Assembly: GCA_030446945.1 (NCBI GenBank)
Contig: JAUJMI010000124.1
Span: forward strand, 1-7,811
From: Longimicrobium sp.
Lineage (GTDB): Bacteria; Gemmatimonadota; Gemmatimonadetes; Longimicrobiales; Longimicrobiaceae
Length of the DNA: 7,811 nucleotides
Direction of reading: 5' to 3'
Numbering within the stretch: position 1 is the first letter of the stretch; each line of letters starts with the position of its first letter. Of this stretch, positions 1 through 7,559 are shown piece by piece. A program made the translations under genes and the position numbers. The notes below the pieces were generated by a model. The model was not told where the DNA came from, ran no database searches, and saw only the letters and a program-made list of their open reading frames with translations.

Positions 1-5
1 CGGGA

Positions 6-104
6 AGCCTACTGAAGTGGGCTCGAGAACCGCGGCGTTGGACGCGGAGTCCGCGGAGGCGGACTTCGTGTGGTTCCAGCGGCGAATTCATTCGCTCCTG
101 GAAC
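6..104. repeat. Triple-hairpin palindromic element, candidate interspersed repeat
   Basis: Three inverted repeats lie end to end. The first pairs 6-13 with 16-23 (one G-T wobble, 2-nt gap). The second pairs 43-54 with 59-70 (two G-T wobbles, loop GGAG). The third pairs GTTCCAG at 73-79 with CTGGAAC at 98-104, and encloses GCGAAT at 82-87 paired with ATTCGC at 90-95. No run of T follows on the plus strand, and no convincing reading frame covers the stretch. The density of palindromes suggests a REP- or MITE-like intergenic repeat rather than a plain terminator. Calling it a repeat is inference, because only one copy is in the window. Confidence 0.45.
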
Positions 105-279
105 GCGGGCCCGGTGGACGCGGGAGGCACGTGGAGCCCCAGGTCGGGCCATCGCACCCCCGCCTGTTACAACACAGGGCACTTGCGCGGCGCTCCGGTC
201 CTCATCGGACGGGGCGCCGCGTGTCGTTGGGACGCACGGGAGAGGCACCGGTGCCACACCCGCAATTTTGGAGGACAGG
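105..279 (+). promoter_or_regulatory. moaC upstream region with leader hairpin and 12-bp palindrome
   Basis: This non-coding stretch in front of moaC shows no clear -35/-10 pair. It contains a long imperfect stem: 186-193 pairs with 214-221 (core GCGGCGC with GCGCCGC), continuing inward with CC at 195-196 to GG at 211-212 and GTCC at 198-201 to GGAC at 207-210, around a 5-nt loop. A perfect 12-bp palindrome, GGCACCGGTGCC, sits at 244-255. A strong ribosome binding site, GGAGGA at 270-275, lies 4 nt before the ATG. The stem could be an RNA leader structure or the end of an upstream transcript, and the palindrome could be an operator. I could not match it to the known molybdenum-cofactor (Moco) riboswitch. 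Confidence 0.35.
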
Positions 280-774
280 ATGAGCGGCGAGAGCGGATTC
301 ACCCACCTGGACGAACGCGGCCGGCCGCGCCTGGTGGACATAGGGGACAAGGAGGTGACCCGGCGGACCGCCGTGGCCGAGGGACGCATCCGCATGGCGC
401 CCGCGACGTTGGCGGCGGTGGTGGAGGGGCGCGCGGCCAAGGGCGCCGTCCTCACCGTGGCGGAGATCGCGGGGATCATGGGGGCGAAGCGCACCTCGGA
501 CCTGATCCCCCTCTGCCATCCCCTCCCCCTCACCTCCGTGCGCGTGGAGCTGGAGGCGGACCACGCGCTCCCCGGTCTGCGCGCGATGGCGACCACGCGC
601 ACCGATGGCAAGACCGGCGTGGAGATGGAAGCGCTTACAGCGGTAAGCTGCGCGCTCCTCACCGTTTACGATATGTGTAAAGGAATGGATCGGGGCATGG
701 CCATCGTGGAGGTACGTTTGCTGCACAAGGAGGGAGGGCAGAGCGGGGTCTGGACCGCGTCGGCCGGGGCTTAG
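280..774 (+). CDS. moaC: Cyclic pyranopterin monophosphate synthase MoaC
   Basis: MoaC acts in the cytoplasm. With MoaA it converts GTP to cyclic pyranopterin monophosphate, the first step of molybdenum cofactor synthesis; MoaC performs the rearrangement that makes the cyclic phosphate. The 164-residue product is the usual family length. The hallmark motifs are [11 protein letters not shown] (residues 74-84), [14 protein letters not shown] (110-123) and [11 protein letters not shown] (127-137). Lys54, His80, Glu115, Glu117, Asp131 and Lys134 correspond to the E. coli residues Lys51, His77, Glu112, Glu114, Asp128 and Lys131, at a constant offset of three. The ATG at 280 is chosen because GGAGGA lies 4 nt upstream and homology begins there; the open frame runs further upstream but only through hairpin-rich non-coding DNA. 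No other moa, moe or mob gene is in the window. The next gene, a transglycosylase, starts 53 nt downstream. Confidence 0.96.
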   Translation: MSGESGFTHLDERGRPRLVDIGDKEVTRRTAVAEGRIRMAPATLAAVVEGRAAKGAVLTVAEIAGIMGAKRTSDLIPLCHPLPLTSVRVELEADHALPGLRAMATTRTDGKTGVEMEALTAVSCALLTVYDMCKGMDRGMAIVEVRLLHKEGGQSGVWTASAGA

Positions 775-827
775 CCCTGGCACGGCGTTCCCCCGCACGC
801 TGAGAACCAGAACTCCTGGGGGCTGGC

Positions 828-1496
828 ATGCAGTCTCTCCTGTTGAGGCTTCAGAACGACATCGAGTCCCGGAAGCGGCCCCGCCTGGAGCTGCTCCCGG
901 TGCTGCGCAGTGCGCTCGTGGGTGGGCTGGTGGTGATCGCCGCGTTCCTGATGGGCGCGCGCACCGCCAGCAGCAGCGACGCGAGCGTCATCCGCGCCAT
1001 GGTGGACCCGGCGCCCGCCGGCATCAAGGACCTGCAGGCGACGGAGCTGGAGAAGCTGCGGCGCACGGTGAACTACTCGGCCCGCTACGCCATCCCCGCG
1101 GACATGGCGGCGCGGATCGAGGAGATCGCCCGCGCGGAGGACGTCGACCCCGACCTGGCGTTCGGCCTGGTCCGCGCGGAGAGCGAGTTCAACCACCGCG
1201 CCAAGAGCAGCGTGGGCGCCGTGGGCCTCACGCAATTGATGCCGTCCACCGCGAAGTATTTCCGCGTGAACGGCACCACCCGGCACGACCTGTACGACCG
1301 CGACACCAACCTGCACATCGGCTTCCGCTACCTGAAGACGCTGCTCGACAAGTACGACGGCAACGTGCGCCTGGCGCTCCTCGCCTACAACCGCGGCCCC
1401 GACCGCGTGGACCAGATCCTCCGCAGCGGGGGCAACCCGAACAACGGCTACGTGGAGATGGTCCTCCGCAAAAAGCCCGGCCGCCACAACCCGTAG
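828..1496 (+). CDS. Membrane-anchored lytic transglycosylase (SLT domain)
   Basis: This enzyme should cleave the MurNAc-GlcNAc bond of peptidoglycan to give 1,6-anhydro ends, acting on the outer face of the inner membrane. The 222-residue product has a short basic N-terminus, one hydrophobic segment at about residues 22-44 (signal anchor or uncleaved signal), a linker, and a C-terminal SLT/Slt70-type catalytic domain from about residue 95. The family motifs are present in order: AESEFN with catalytic Glu118, GLTQLMPSTA at 133-142, and AYNRGP at 186-191. No lysin (LysM) or other wall-binding domain is seen. No cysteine follows the hydrophobic segment, so it is not a lipoprotein. A G-rich stretch just before the ATG is only a modest ribosome binding site. 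The gene follows moaC in the same direction after 53 nt, so it may share its transcript; no functional link is evident. The specific subfamily (MltC, Slt or EmtA type) cannot be fixed by eye. Confidence 0.9.
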   Translation: MQSLLLRLQNDIESRKRPRLELLPVLRSALVGGLVVIAAFLMGARTASSSDASVIRAMVDPAPAGIKDLQATELEKLRRTVNYSARYAIPADMAARIEEIARAEDVDPDLAFGLVRAESEFNHRAKSSVGAVGLTQLMPSTAKYFRVNGTTRHDLYDRDTNLHIGFRYLKTLLDKYDGNVRLALLAYNRGPDRVDQILRSGGNPNNGYVEMVLRKKPGRHNP

Positions 1497-1516
1497 CGGC
1501 GCCCCCGGATGCACGA

Positions 1517-1547
1517 AACGCCCGGCCTTCGCGAGAGGCCGGGCGTT
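1517..1547. terminator. Stem-loop terminator after the transglycosylase gene
   Basis: A perfect 12-bp stem pairs AACGCCCGGCCT at 1517-1528 with 1536-1547 around a 7-nt loop, 20 nt after the transglycosylase stop. The plus-strand T run is short (only the TT closing the stem). On the minus strand the stem is followed by TTTCG. It may work in both directions between the two convergent gene blocks. Confidence 0.7.
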
Positions 1548-1680
1548 CATGCGTGCCGATGCGCCCAGCCAGCCGCCGAGGTCCGCCCGGGGAGGATCGG
1601 CGGCGGAGCGGCCGCGGAAGACCGGCGCGATGAATCGCGCCCCAGGGCGATTTTGCGACGCGCAAAACCCAGCACGCAAA
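1548..1680. other. Non-coding convergent gap with small palindromes
   Basis: No supported gene lies here. Three further inverted repeats are visible: an 8-bp stem 1572-1579/1597-1604 with a 17-nt loop; GGCGCGA/TCGCGCC at 1624-1630/1635-1641 with loop TGAA; and TTTTGCG/CGCAAAA at 1651-1657/1661-1667 with a 3-nt loop. Translations across the region are GC-skewed shadows with no recognisable domain. Confidence 0.5.
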
Positions 1681-1712
1681 CAGGCCCGCGGGGATCGCTC
1701 CCCGCGGGCCTG
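1681..1712 (-). terminator. Rho-independent terminator of the minus-strand operon
   Basis: A perfect 14-bp GC-rich stem pairs 1681-1694 with 1699-1712 around loop TCGC. It sits 22 nt beyond the erpA stop. Read on the minus strand it is followed by TTT and then by a second T-rich patch (TTTT at 1667-1664). No T run follows on the plus strand. It most likely ends the valS-to-erpA transcript. Confidence 0.8.
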
Positions 1713-1734
1713 CGTTGTTACGGCCGTGCCGCCT

Positions 1735-2106
1735 TCAGACGGTGAACGAGCTGCCGCAGCCGCAGCCGCCGCTGGCGTTCGGGTTGTTGAAGGTGAAGCC
1801 CGAGCCCTGGAAGGTGGAGACGTAGTCGATCTCCACGCCGGCCAGGTACTGGAGGCTGAAGGGGTCCACGAAGAGCCGCACCCCGTTGGACTCCAGGATC
1901 ATGTCGTCCTCGCCCGCCTCGTCCTCGATGTTGAGGCCGTACTGGAACCCCGAGCACCCGCCCGGAAGGACGCCCACGCGGAGCCCGGCGGACTCGGTGG
2001 CCCCCTGCTCCTCCATGTAGCGGCGAACCTCGGCGACGGCCGTCGGGGTCACCGTGACGGGGCTGGTGGCGGTCTCTGTGTTCGCGGTCGCGTTATCGGT
2101 CTGCAT
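1735..2106 (-). CDS. erpA: A-type iron-sulfur carrier protein ErpA
   Basis: This is a small cytoplasmic A-type carrier that receives Fe-S clusters from the assembly scaffold and passes them to target apo-enzymes; in E. coli, ErpA serves the isoprenoid pathway enzymes IspG and IspH. The 123-residue product carries the three ligand cysteines: Cys51 in GGCSGFQYG (49-57), and Cys115 and Cys117 in CGCGSSF near the C-terminus. Exactly 63 residues separate Cys51 from Cys115. The motifs VDPFSLQYLAG (80-90) and NNPNA (107-111) fit ErpA better than IscA or SufA. The first 20 or so residues are a Thr/Ala-rich, probably disordered extension. The ATG at 2106 fits family length; the frame stays open upstream but without homology. 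A 133-nt gap containing an inverted repeat separates it from the HAD gene upstream, so it may have its own promoter. A strong terminator follows. Confidence 0.93.
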   Translation of the reverse strand: MQTDNATANTETATSPVTVTPTAVAEVRRYMEEQGATESAGLRVGVLPGGCSGFQYGLNIEDEAGEDDMILESNGVRLFVDPFSLQYLAGVEIDYVSTFQGSGFTFNNPNASGGCGCGSSFTV

Positions 2107-2239
2107 CGCTGCCCCCACGTTGTTTGGTGTGGCGCGGGCCGAACGACTCCCGCCGCATCGGCCACTTCTTACCCTTTCGCGCGTCGCACGTTTCAGTCCG
2201 CTGCGGCGAAAGGGTGCTGGGATCAAGATAATCAGCCCG
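2107..2239 (-). promoter_or_regulatory. erpA upstream region with 10-bp inverted repeat
   Basis: This gap lies between the HAD gene and erpA. A perfect 10-bp inverted repeat, ACCCTTTCGC at 2171-2180 and GCGAAAGGGT at 2206-2215, encloses 25 nt. No T run follows on the minus strand, so it is not a standard intrinsic terminator. It could be an operator or an RNA leader stem. No well-spaced -35/-10 pair could be identified; a TTGACG at 2243-2238 has no good partner. Confidence 0.4.
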
Positions 2240-2771
2240 TCAACCCCGGGACAGTGCAACGATCCGCTCCACCGCCTCCGCCAGCGAGTCCACGACTTCG
2301 ACGTGCGGGGGCGTCTCCGCCTCGCTCTGCGGTCCGCGCACCAGGATCGCCGTGCCGCCGAACCGCTCCGCCGGGGCCACGTCGCGCAGGCGGTCGCCGA
2401 CGAAGAAGGCGCCCGCCAGCTCCAGGCCGTGCTCGCGGGCGGCGCGGAGGAACATCCCGGCGCCGGGCTTGCGCAGCGCCTCGGGGTCCGGGTCGCCGGG
2501 GGCGTGCGGGGCGTGGTACTCGCCATTCAGGCGGGCGCCGGCGACGGCAAGGAGCTCCACCAGCCGCGCGTGCACGGCGCGGTACTGCGCCCAGGTGAAG
2601 TATCCCCGCCCGATCCCGGACTGATTGGTCACCAGGAACACGGGGTGCCCCGCCCCGTTCAGCCGCGCCACCGCCTCCGCGGCGCCGGGAAGGAGCTCCA
2701 CACCCTCGGGGTCGGACAGGTAGTGGCGGTCGACAATCAGGGTGCCGTCGCGGTCAGGAAGACCGGTGGCT

Positions 2772-2775
<4 letters not shown>
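2240..2775 (-). CDS. HAD-IIIA phosphatase, GmhB-like, with N-terminal frameshift
   Basis: This HAD-superfamily phosphatase resembles the histidinol-phosphatase / heptose-1,7-bisphosphate 7-phosphatase (GmhB) family. A TTG start at 2775-2773 overlaps the fabI TGA and reads MKPPVFL, the expected first strand. The next codons shift frame, and without correction translation stops at TGA 2739-2737 after 12 residues. Restoring one base near 2755-2758 gives MKPPVFLDRDGTL and a 178-residue protein, close to the family norm. In that product, motif I has Asp8 and Asp10, motif II is VTNQSG (49-54), motif III is Lys103 in RKPGAGM, and motif IV is GDRLRD with Asp128 and Asp132. The zinc-loop cysteines of classical GmhB are absent. 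The only conventional start in the downstream frame, GTG 2701, would omit both catalytic aspartates. The gene may be a recent pseudogene or may reflect a sequencing error. Substrate is uncertain; a heptose-phosphate role is possible. Confidence 0.82.
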
Positions 2776-3560
<785 letters not shown>

Positions 3561-3597
3561 GGCGATGGTTCCCGTTGGGGAGATGAGAGACGGCGGC

Positions 3598-4761
3598 TCA
3601 GGGGCGAGCCGGAGGCGCGGGCCGTGCCGGTGCCGCGGCCGGCGGAGGCGTGGTTCCGGCCGGAGGCGCGGGTTGCGGAGCCGGCGCCGCGCGGGGCGTG
3701 CGCAGGCGAAGCTCGCCCCCGCCCACCAGCCCCACCAGGTTGCGCACCCCGTCCACGCGGATCGTGTACTGCGCATCCGGCCGCAGCGCCCCCGCCACGC
3801 GCACGGTGATGGTGCGCGCCGGCACCGGCCCGCGCGCGGCGGCCGGCGCCCCCCGCCGCGCCGGGGCCGCCGGCGCCGGCGCCGCGGCCGTATCCGGGGC
3901 GGCGGGCACCTCCGCCGGCGCGCCGATCGTCACCGAAGCGATTCGCACCGGCGTGCTGTCCGGCGCCAGGAGCCGCACCTGCGTCGCGGTTATGCGTTGC
4001 GTCGGATCGAGGAAGTCGTCGAAGCGCACCGTGATCGCCGAATCGGCCGCAGTCGCCTCCAGCGCCCTCGGCGCCGAGGTATCGGGCGCCACGATGCTGA
4101 GCGCGACCGAAGGCTGCGCGCCCACGAGTACGCGCGCGACTGCGGTGTCGCGCGACTCGAACGGCTCCAGCGCGCGGTTGGCGTTGGGGTCGCTGAAGGC
4201 GCGCATCTGGTACTCCCCCGCCGGGATCTGGGCGAAGGCAAAGGTTCCCGCCTCGTCCGTACGCGTGGCGTAGACGAGCGAATCGGGGCGCAGGATCGCC
4301 TCTACGCGCACCCCCCTTGCGGGCTGCGCCGTCTGCCGGTCCAGGACGGTGCCGGACAGAAAGGTCTCCGGGATCTCCGGGCCGGTGGAGAAGACCAGCC
4401 GGATCGGCTCCGGGATGCGGTTGTCGAAGCGGTCCTTTACCGTGGAGTCGACCACCACCTGGTAGATGCGATTCGGCTCCCACCCACGGCGCAGCGAGAC
4501 GCGCAGCTCGCCGCCATCCTTGTCCACCGCGACCGCGCTGGTGCGGGGCGAAACGGTGATCGCCTCCTCCAGCCGCTCCTCCGAGAGCCCCTCGTCGAAC
4601 ACGAAGACGGCGGGCGTGCGCAGGTTGGGGGCCCGGGCAAAGGTATCCGGCCGCGTGGTGAGTAGCCGAGGCGCCTGGCGGTCCTCCTCGCCGCCGGTGG
4701 GCGCCTCGATGTGCGCGCACGCGGCGGCCAGCAGCGCCGCGCAGATCCCCAGGCGCTTCAC
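3598..4761 (-). CDS. Big_5 (SbsA Ig-like) lipoprotein with carboxypeptidase-regulatory-like domain
   Basis: This is a predicted envelope lipoprotein of 387 residues with no known enzymatic role. The N-terminus (KRLGICAALLAAAC) is a lipoprotein-type signal with the likely lipidated Cys15. The following 'CAHIEAPTGGEEDRQAP' strongly resembles the start of Bacteroidota Ig-like Big_5 lipoproteins. Domains in order: Big_5 at about 30-127; a beta-sandwich like the carboxypeptidase regulatory/Cna-B fold at about 133-190 (FLSGTVLD, then DEAGTFAFAQIPAGEY); then a second Ig-like segment at about 228-355, interrupted by an Ala/Pro-rich insert at 281-315; and an Ala/Pro-rich tail from 356. The GTG start at 4761-4759 overlaps the valS TGA by 4 nt. 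A GGAGG inside the last valS codons sits about 7-8 nt before it, so translation is probably coupled to valS. Domain names come from recognised sequence patterns, not from a search. Confidence 0.85.
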   Translation of the reverse strand: MKRLGICAALLAAACAHIEAPTGGEEDRQAPRLLTTRPDTFARAPNLRTPAVFVFDEGLSEERLEEAITVSPRTSAVAVDKDGGELRVSLRRGWEPNRIYQVVVDSTVKDRFDNRIPEPIRLVFSTGPEIPETFLSGTVLDRQTAQPARGVRVEAILRPDSLVYATRTDEAGTFAFAQIPAGEYQMRAFSDPNANRALEPFESRDTAVARVLVGAQPSVALSIVAPDTSAPRALEATAADSAITVRFDDFLDPTQRITATQVRLLAPDSTPVRIASVTIGAPAEVPAAPDTAAAPAPAAPARRGAPAAARGPVPARTITVRVAGALRPDAQYTIRVDGVRNLVGLVGGGELRLRTPRAAPAPQPAPPAGTTPPPAAAPARPAPPARP

Positions 4762-7463
4762 GAGCCCCCCTCCAGCGCGGCGAGCTTGTCGGCCAGCTTC
4801 GCCCGTTGCTCGCGGAACGCCGCCACCTTCTCGCGCTCCTTGTCCACCACCTCGGCGGGGGCGCGGGCCACGAAGCTCTCGTTCCCCAGCTTCTTCTCGG
4901 TCCCGGCGATGAGCCCGTCCAGCCGGCCGCACTCGGTGCGCAGGCGGGCGCGCTCCTTGTCCAGGTCGATCACCCCGGCCAGCGGCACGAAGAGCTCCGT
5001 GCCGGAGCGCAGGACGGCGTTCGCGCCCACCTCGCCGTTGGCGGCGCCCCACTCCACCGCCTCCACGCGCGCCAGGTCCAGCAGGGCGCGGGCGCTCCCC
5101 TCGATTGCCGCGCGGGCCGCGTCGCCCGCCGCCGGAATGCGCAGCGGGATGCGGGTGCCTGGGGCGATCCCGTATTCCGCGCGGATGTTGCGGATGGCGC
5201 CGATCGCCTCCTGCACCTCCGCGAAGCCGGCCTCGGCCGCGGGGTCCTCGGCGCCCGGGGTGGGCCAGGACGCCACGATCAGCGCGGGCCCGTCGCCCTC
5301 GGCGCGCGGCAGCTTCTGCCACACCGCCTCGGTAATGTAGGGCATCACCGGATGGAGGAGGCGGAGCGCGCCGTCCAGAGCCTCCGCCAGCACGGCGCGG
5401 GCAGTGCGCTGGCTGGCCTCGCCCAGGTCGCCGCGCAGGCGGGGCTTGGCCGCTTCCAGGTACCAGTCCGCCAGCTCGCCCCAGAAGAACTGATAGCCGC
5501 GCAGCGCGGCGTCCTGGAGCCGGAACTTCTCCAGCGACTCGGTCGTCTCGCGCACGGCTTTCGACAGGCGCGACAGGATCCAGCGGTCCGCCAGCTCCAG
5601 CTCGCCCTGCACCTCGGCCAGGGGCACCCGCTCGCCGTCGCCCAGGTTCATCAGGGCGAAACGCCCCGCGTTCCACAGCTTGTTGGCGAAGTTGCGCGCC
5701 GGCCCGAACGACTCTTCCAGGTTGTCCGGGTTCACCCCCTGGTCCATCCCCGCCGCGGCGCCGGTGATCATGGTGTAGCGCAGCGCATCGGCCCCGAAGC
5801 GCGCCACCACGTCCAGCGGGTCCACGCCATTGCCCAGCGACTTGCTCATTTTCCGCCCCAGGTGGTCCCTCACCATCCCGGTGAGGTACACGTCCCGAAA
5901 GGGCACCTCGCCCCTGAACTCCAGCCCCGCCATGATCATCCGCGCGATCCAGAAGAACAGGATGTCGTGCCCGGACACCAGCGTGTGGTTCGGATAGAAG
6001 GCGCGCAGATCCGGCGTCTCCTCCGGCCACCCCAGCGTAGAAAAGGGCCACAGCCAGCTGGAGAACCAGGTGTCCAGCACGTCGGTGTCCTGCTCCAGCT
6101 GCGTGCTTCCGCAGTGGGGGCACGACGTGGGGTCCTCGCGGGCCACGGTCATCTCGCCGCATCCCTGGCAGTACCACACGGGGATGCGATGCCCCCACCA
6201 GAGCTGGCGGCTGATGCACCAGTCGCGGATGTTCTCCAGCCAATACTCGTAGGTGCGCCCGTAGCGCTCGGGCGTGAAGCGCACGTGCCCGTCGCGCCAC
6301 GCCTGGAGCGCGGGCTCGGCGAGGGGCTTCATCCGCACCCACCACTGGTCGGAGAGGCGCGGCTCCACCACCGTGCCGCAGCGGTAGCAGTGCGGCACCG
6401 AGAGGGTGTGGTCCTCCACCTTTTCCAGCAGCCCCAGCTCCTCGAACGCGGCCACCACCGCGCGGCGCGCCTCGAAGCGGTCCAGCCCGCGGAACGGCTC
6501 CGGCACGGCGTCGCTCATGGACGCCTCCGGGGTCATCACGTCCATGGCGGCAAGGCCCGTGCGCTGCGCCACCTCGAAGTCGTTGGCGTCGTGCGCCGGC
6601 GTGATCTTCACCGCCCCCGAGCCGAACTCCGGGTCCGCGTAGTCGTCCGCCACCACCGGGATGCGGCGGCCCGTGAGGGGAAGATCGATATCCTTCCCCA
6701 CGATGCCGGCGTAGCGCTCGTCCGACGGGTTCACGGCCACGCCGGTGTCGCCCAGCATCGTCTCCGGGCGCGTGGTGGCCACCACCAGGTAGGCGCCGCC
6801 GTTGGAGAGGCGCGGCAGCGATCCGCCATCCACTCCCTCGGCCACGGGGTAGCGCAGGTGCCAGATCTTCCCCTGCTTCTCCTCCGGCTCCGCCTCCTCG
6901 TCGGAGAGCGCGGTGAGGCAGCGCGGGCACCAGTGGATGATGCGGTGGCCGCGGTACACCAGCCCCTTCTCGTGCAGGCGCACGAACACCTCGCGCACCG
7001 CCCTGGACAGCGACGGGTCGAGGGTGAAGCGCGTGCGGTCCCAGTCCGCCGAGGAGCCGATGGCGTGCAGCTGCTGGAGGATGGTGCCCCCGGTCTCGCG
7101 CACGAACGCCCACACCCGGTCCACGAAGAGCTCGCGGCCCAGGTCGTAGCGCGTCTTCCCTTCTTTCGCGAGGATACGCTCCACCACGTTCTGCGTGGCG
7201 ATGCCGGCGTGGTCGGTGCCGGGGATCCAGAGCGCGTTCCTACCCTGCATCCGCCGCCAGCGGATGAGGAGATCCTGGATGGTGTTGTTGAGCCCGTGTC
7301 CCATGTGGAGCACGGCCGTCACGTTGGGCGGGGGAATGGGGATGACGTACGCCTCGTCCCCGCTGCCGGCGTCCGCGCGGAAGAACCCCTGCTCTTCCCA
7401 CCAGCGGTAGAGCTCGGCCTCGGTTTCCTGCGGGTTGTACTGCGGCGGGAGCGGCTCGGCCAT
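4758..7463 (-). CDS. valS: Valine--tRNA ligase ValS
   Basis: ValRS is a cytoplasmic class I aminoacyl-tRNA synthetase that charges tRNA-Val and hydrolyses mischarged Thr-tRNA-Val. The product is 901 residues, a normal length. The class I signature HMGH is at 53-56 after PPPNVTAVL, and KMSKS at 538-542. Between them lie GTDHAGIATQ (82-91), the editing (CP1) domain with TTRPETMLGDT (230-240) and HDAND (291-295), and the NIRDWCISRQLWWGHRIP segment (411-428). Four CxxC pairs (179/182, 359/362, 432/435, 448/451) suggest zinc binding, as in Thermus-type ValRS. The anticodon-binding domain covers about 620-770. A charged coiled-coil arm follows at about 830-898, typical of ValRS. The ATG at 7463 (MAEPLPPQYNP) is preferred: an upstream in-frame ATG at 7598 would place the promoter inside the gene. 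GGAG lies 9 nt before the chosen start. It leads the apparent five-gene minus-strand operon. Confidence 0.97.
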   Translation of the reverse strand: MAEPLPPQYNPQETEAELYRWWEEQGFFRADAGSGDEAYVIPIPPPNVTAVLHMGHGLNNTIQDLLIRWRRMQGRNALWIPGTDHAGIATQNVVERILAKEGKTRYDLGRELFVDRVWAFVRETGGTILQQLHAIGSSADWDRTRFTLDPSLSRAVREVFVRLHEKGLVYRGHRIIHWCPRCLTALSDEEAEPEEKQGKIWHLRYPVAEGVDGGSLPRLSNGGAYLVVATTRPETMLGDTGVAVNPSDERYAGIVGKDIDLPLTGRRIPVVADDYADPEFGSGAVKITPAHDANDFEVAQRTGLAAMDVMTPEASMSDAVPEPFRGLDRFEARRAVVAAFEELGLLEKVEDHTLSVPHCYRCGTVVEPRLSDQWWVRMKPLAEPALQAWRDGHVRFTPERYGRTYEYWLENIRDWCISRQLWWGHRIPVWYCQGCGEMTVAREDPTSCPHCGSTQLEQDTDVLDTWFSSWLWPFSTLGWPEETPDLRAFYPNHTLVSGHDILFFWIARMIMAGLEFRGEVPFRDVYLTGMVRDHLGRKMSKSLGNGVDPLDVVARFGADALRYTMITGAAAGMDQGVNPDNLEESFGPARNFANKLWNAGRFALMNLGDGERVPLAEVQGELELADRWILSRLSKAVRETTESLEKFRLQDAALRGYQFFWGELADWYLEAAKPRLRGDLGEASQRTARAVLAEALDGALRLLHPVMPYITEAVWQKLPRAEGDGPALIVASWPTPGAEDPAAEAGFAEVQEAIGAIRNIRAEYGIAPGTRIPLRIPAAGDAARAAIEGSARALLDLARVEAVEWGAANGEVGANAVLRSGTELFVPLAGVIDLDKERARLRTECGRLDGLIAGTEKKLGNESFVARAPAEVVDKEREKVAAFREQRAKLADKLAALEGGS

Positions 7464-7530
7464 TCCCTTCGTCTCCGATAGGAACAACGGGGCTTCCAAC
7501 CCCGTGTGGGTCTCTCGTGAAGAAGGGCCA
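7464..7530 (-). promoter_or_regulatory. valS 5' leader with small hairpin
   Basis: This leader of roughly 60 nt contains a 6-bp stem, ACGGGG at 7487-7492 with CCCCGT at 7500-7505, with a 7-nt loop. A GGAG at 7475-7478 is the likely ribosome binding site. No T-box features (specifier loop, antiterminator, T run) are seen. Confidence 0.4.
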
Positions 7531-7559
7531 ATCTTACCCGCCGCGCCGGGACGGGTCAA
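7531..7559 (-). promoter_or_regulatory. Sigma-70-type promoter for the valS operon
   Basis: On the minus strand a -35 box TTGACC (7559-7554, five of six consensus bases) is followed by exactly 17 nt and a -10 box TAAGAT (7536-7531, four of six). Transcription would begin near 7524, about 60 nt before the valS ATG. It is the best-formed promoter in the window, and it supports the downstream valS start. Confidence 0.72.

Noticed and set aside
9..283. Small open frames before moaC on both strands
   Set aside because: They cross a series of palindromes, have no ribosome binding site or recognisable sequence, and lie in the non-coding lead to moaC.
3598..7113. Very long minus-strand frame running from within the valS region into the lipoprotein, read as one giant protein
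   Set aside because: Only the part from GTG 4761 resembles a real protein. The upstream portion is an out-of-frame reading of valS, rich in Gly and Arg.
4806..7481. Plus-strand open frame of 891 codons opposite valS
   Set aside because: It is the antisense shadow of valS in GC-rich DNA. It has an Arg/His/Leu-rich composition, no domain and no ribosome binding site, while the minus strand shows every ValRS motif.
7464..7530. T-box leader for valS
   Set aside because: The leader is only about 60 nt and lacks the T-box sequence, antiterminator and terminator T run.
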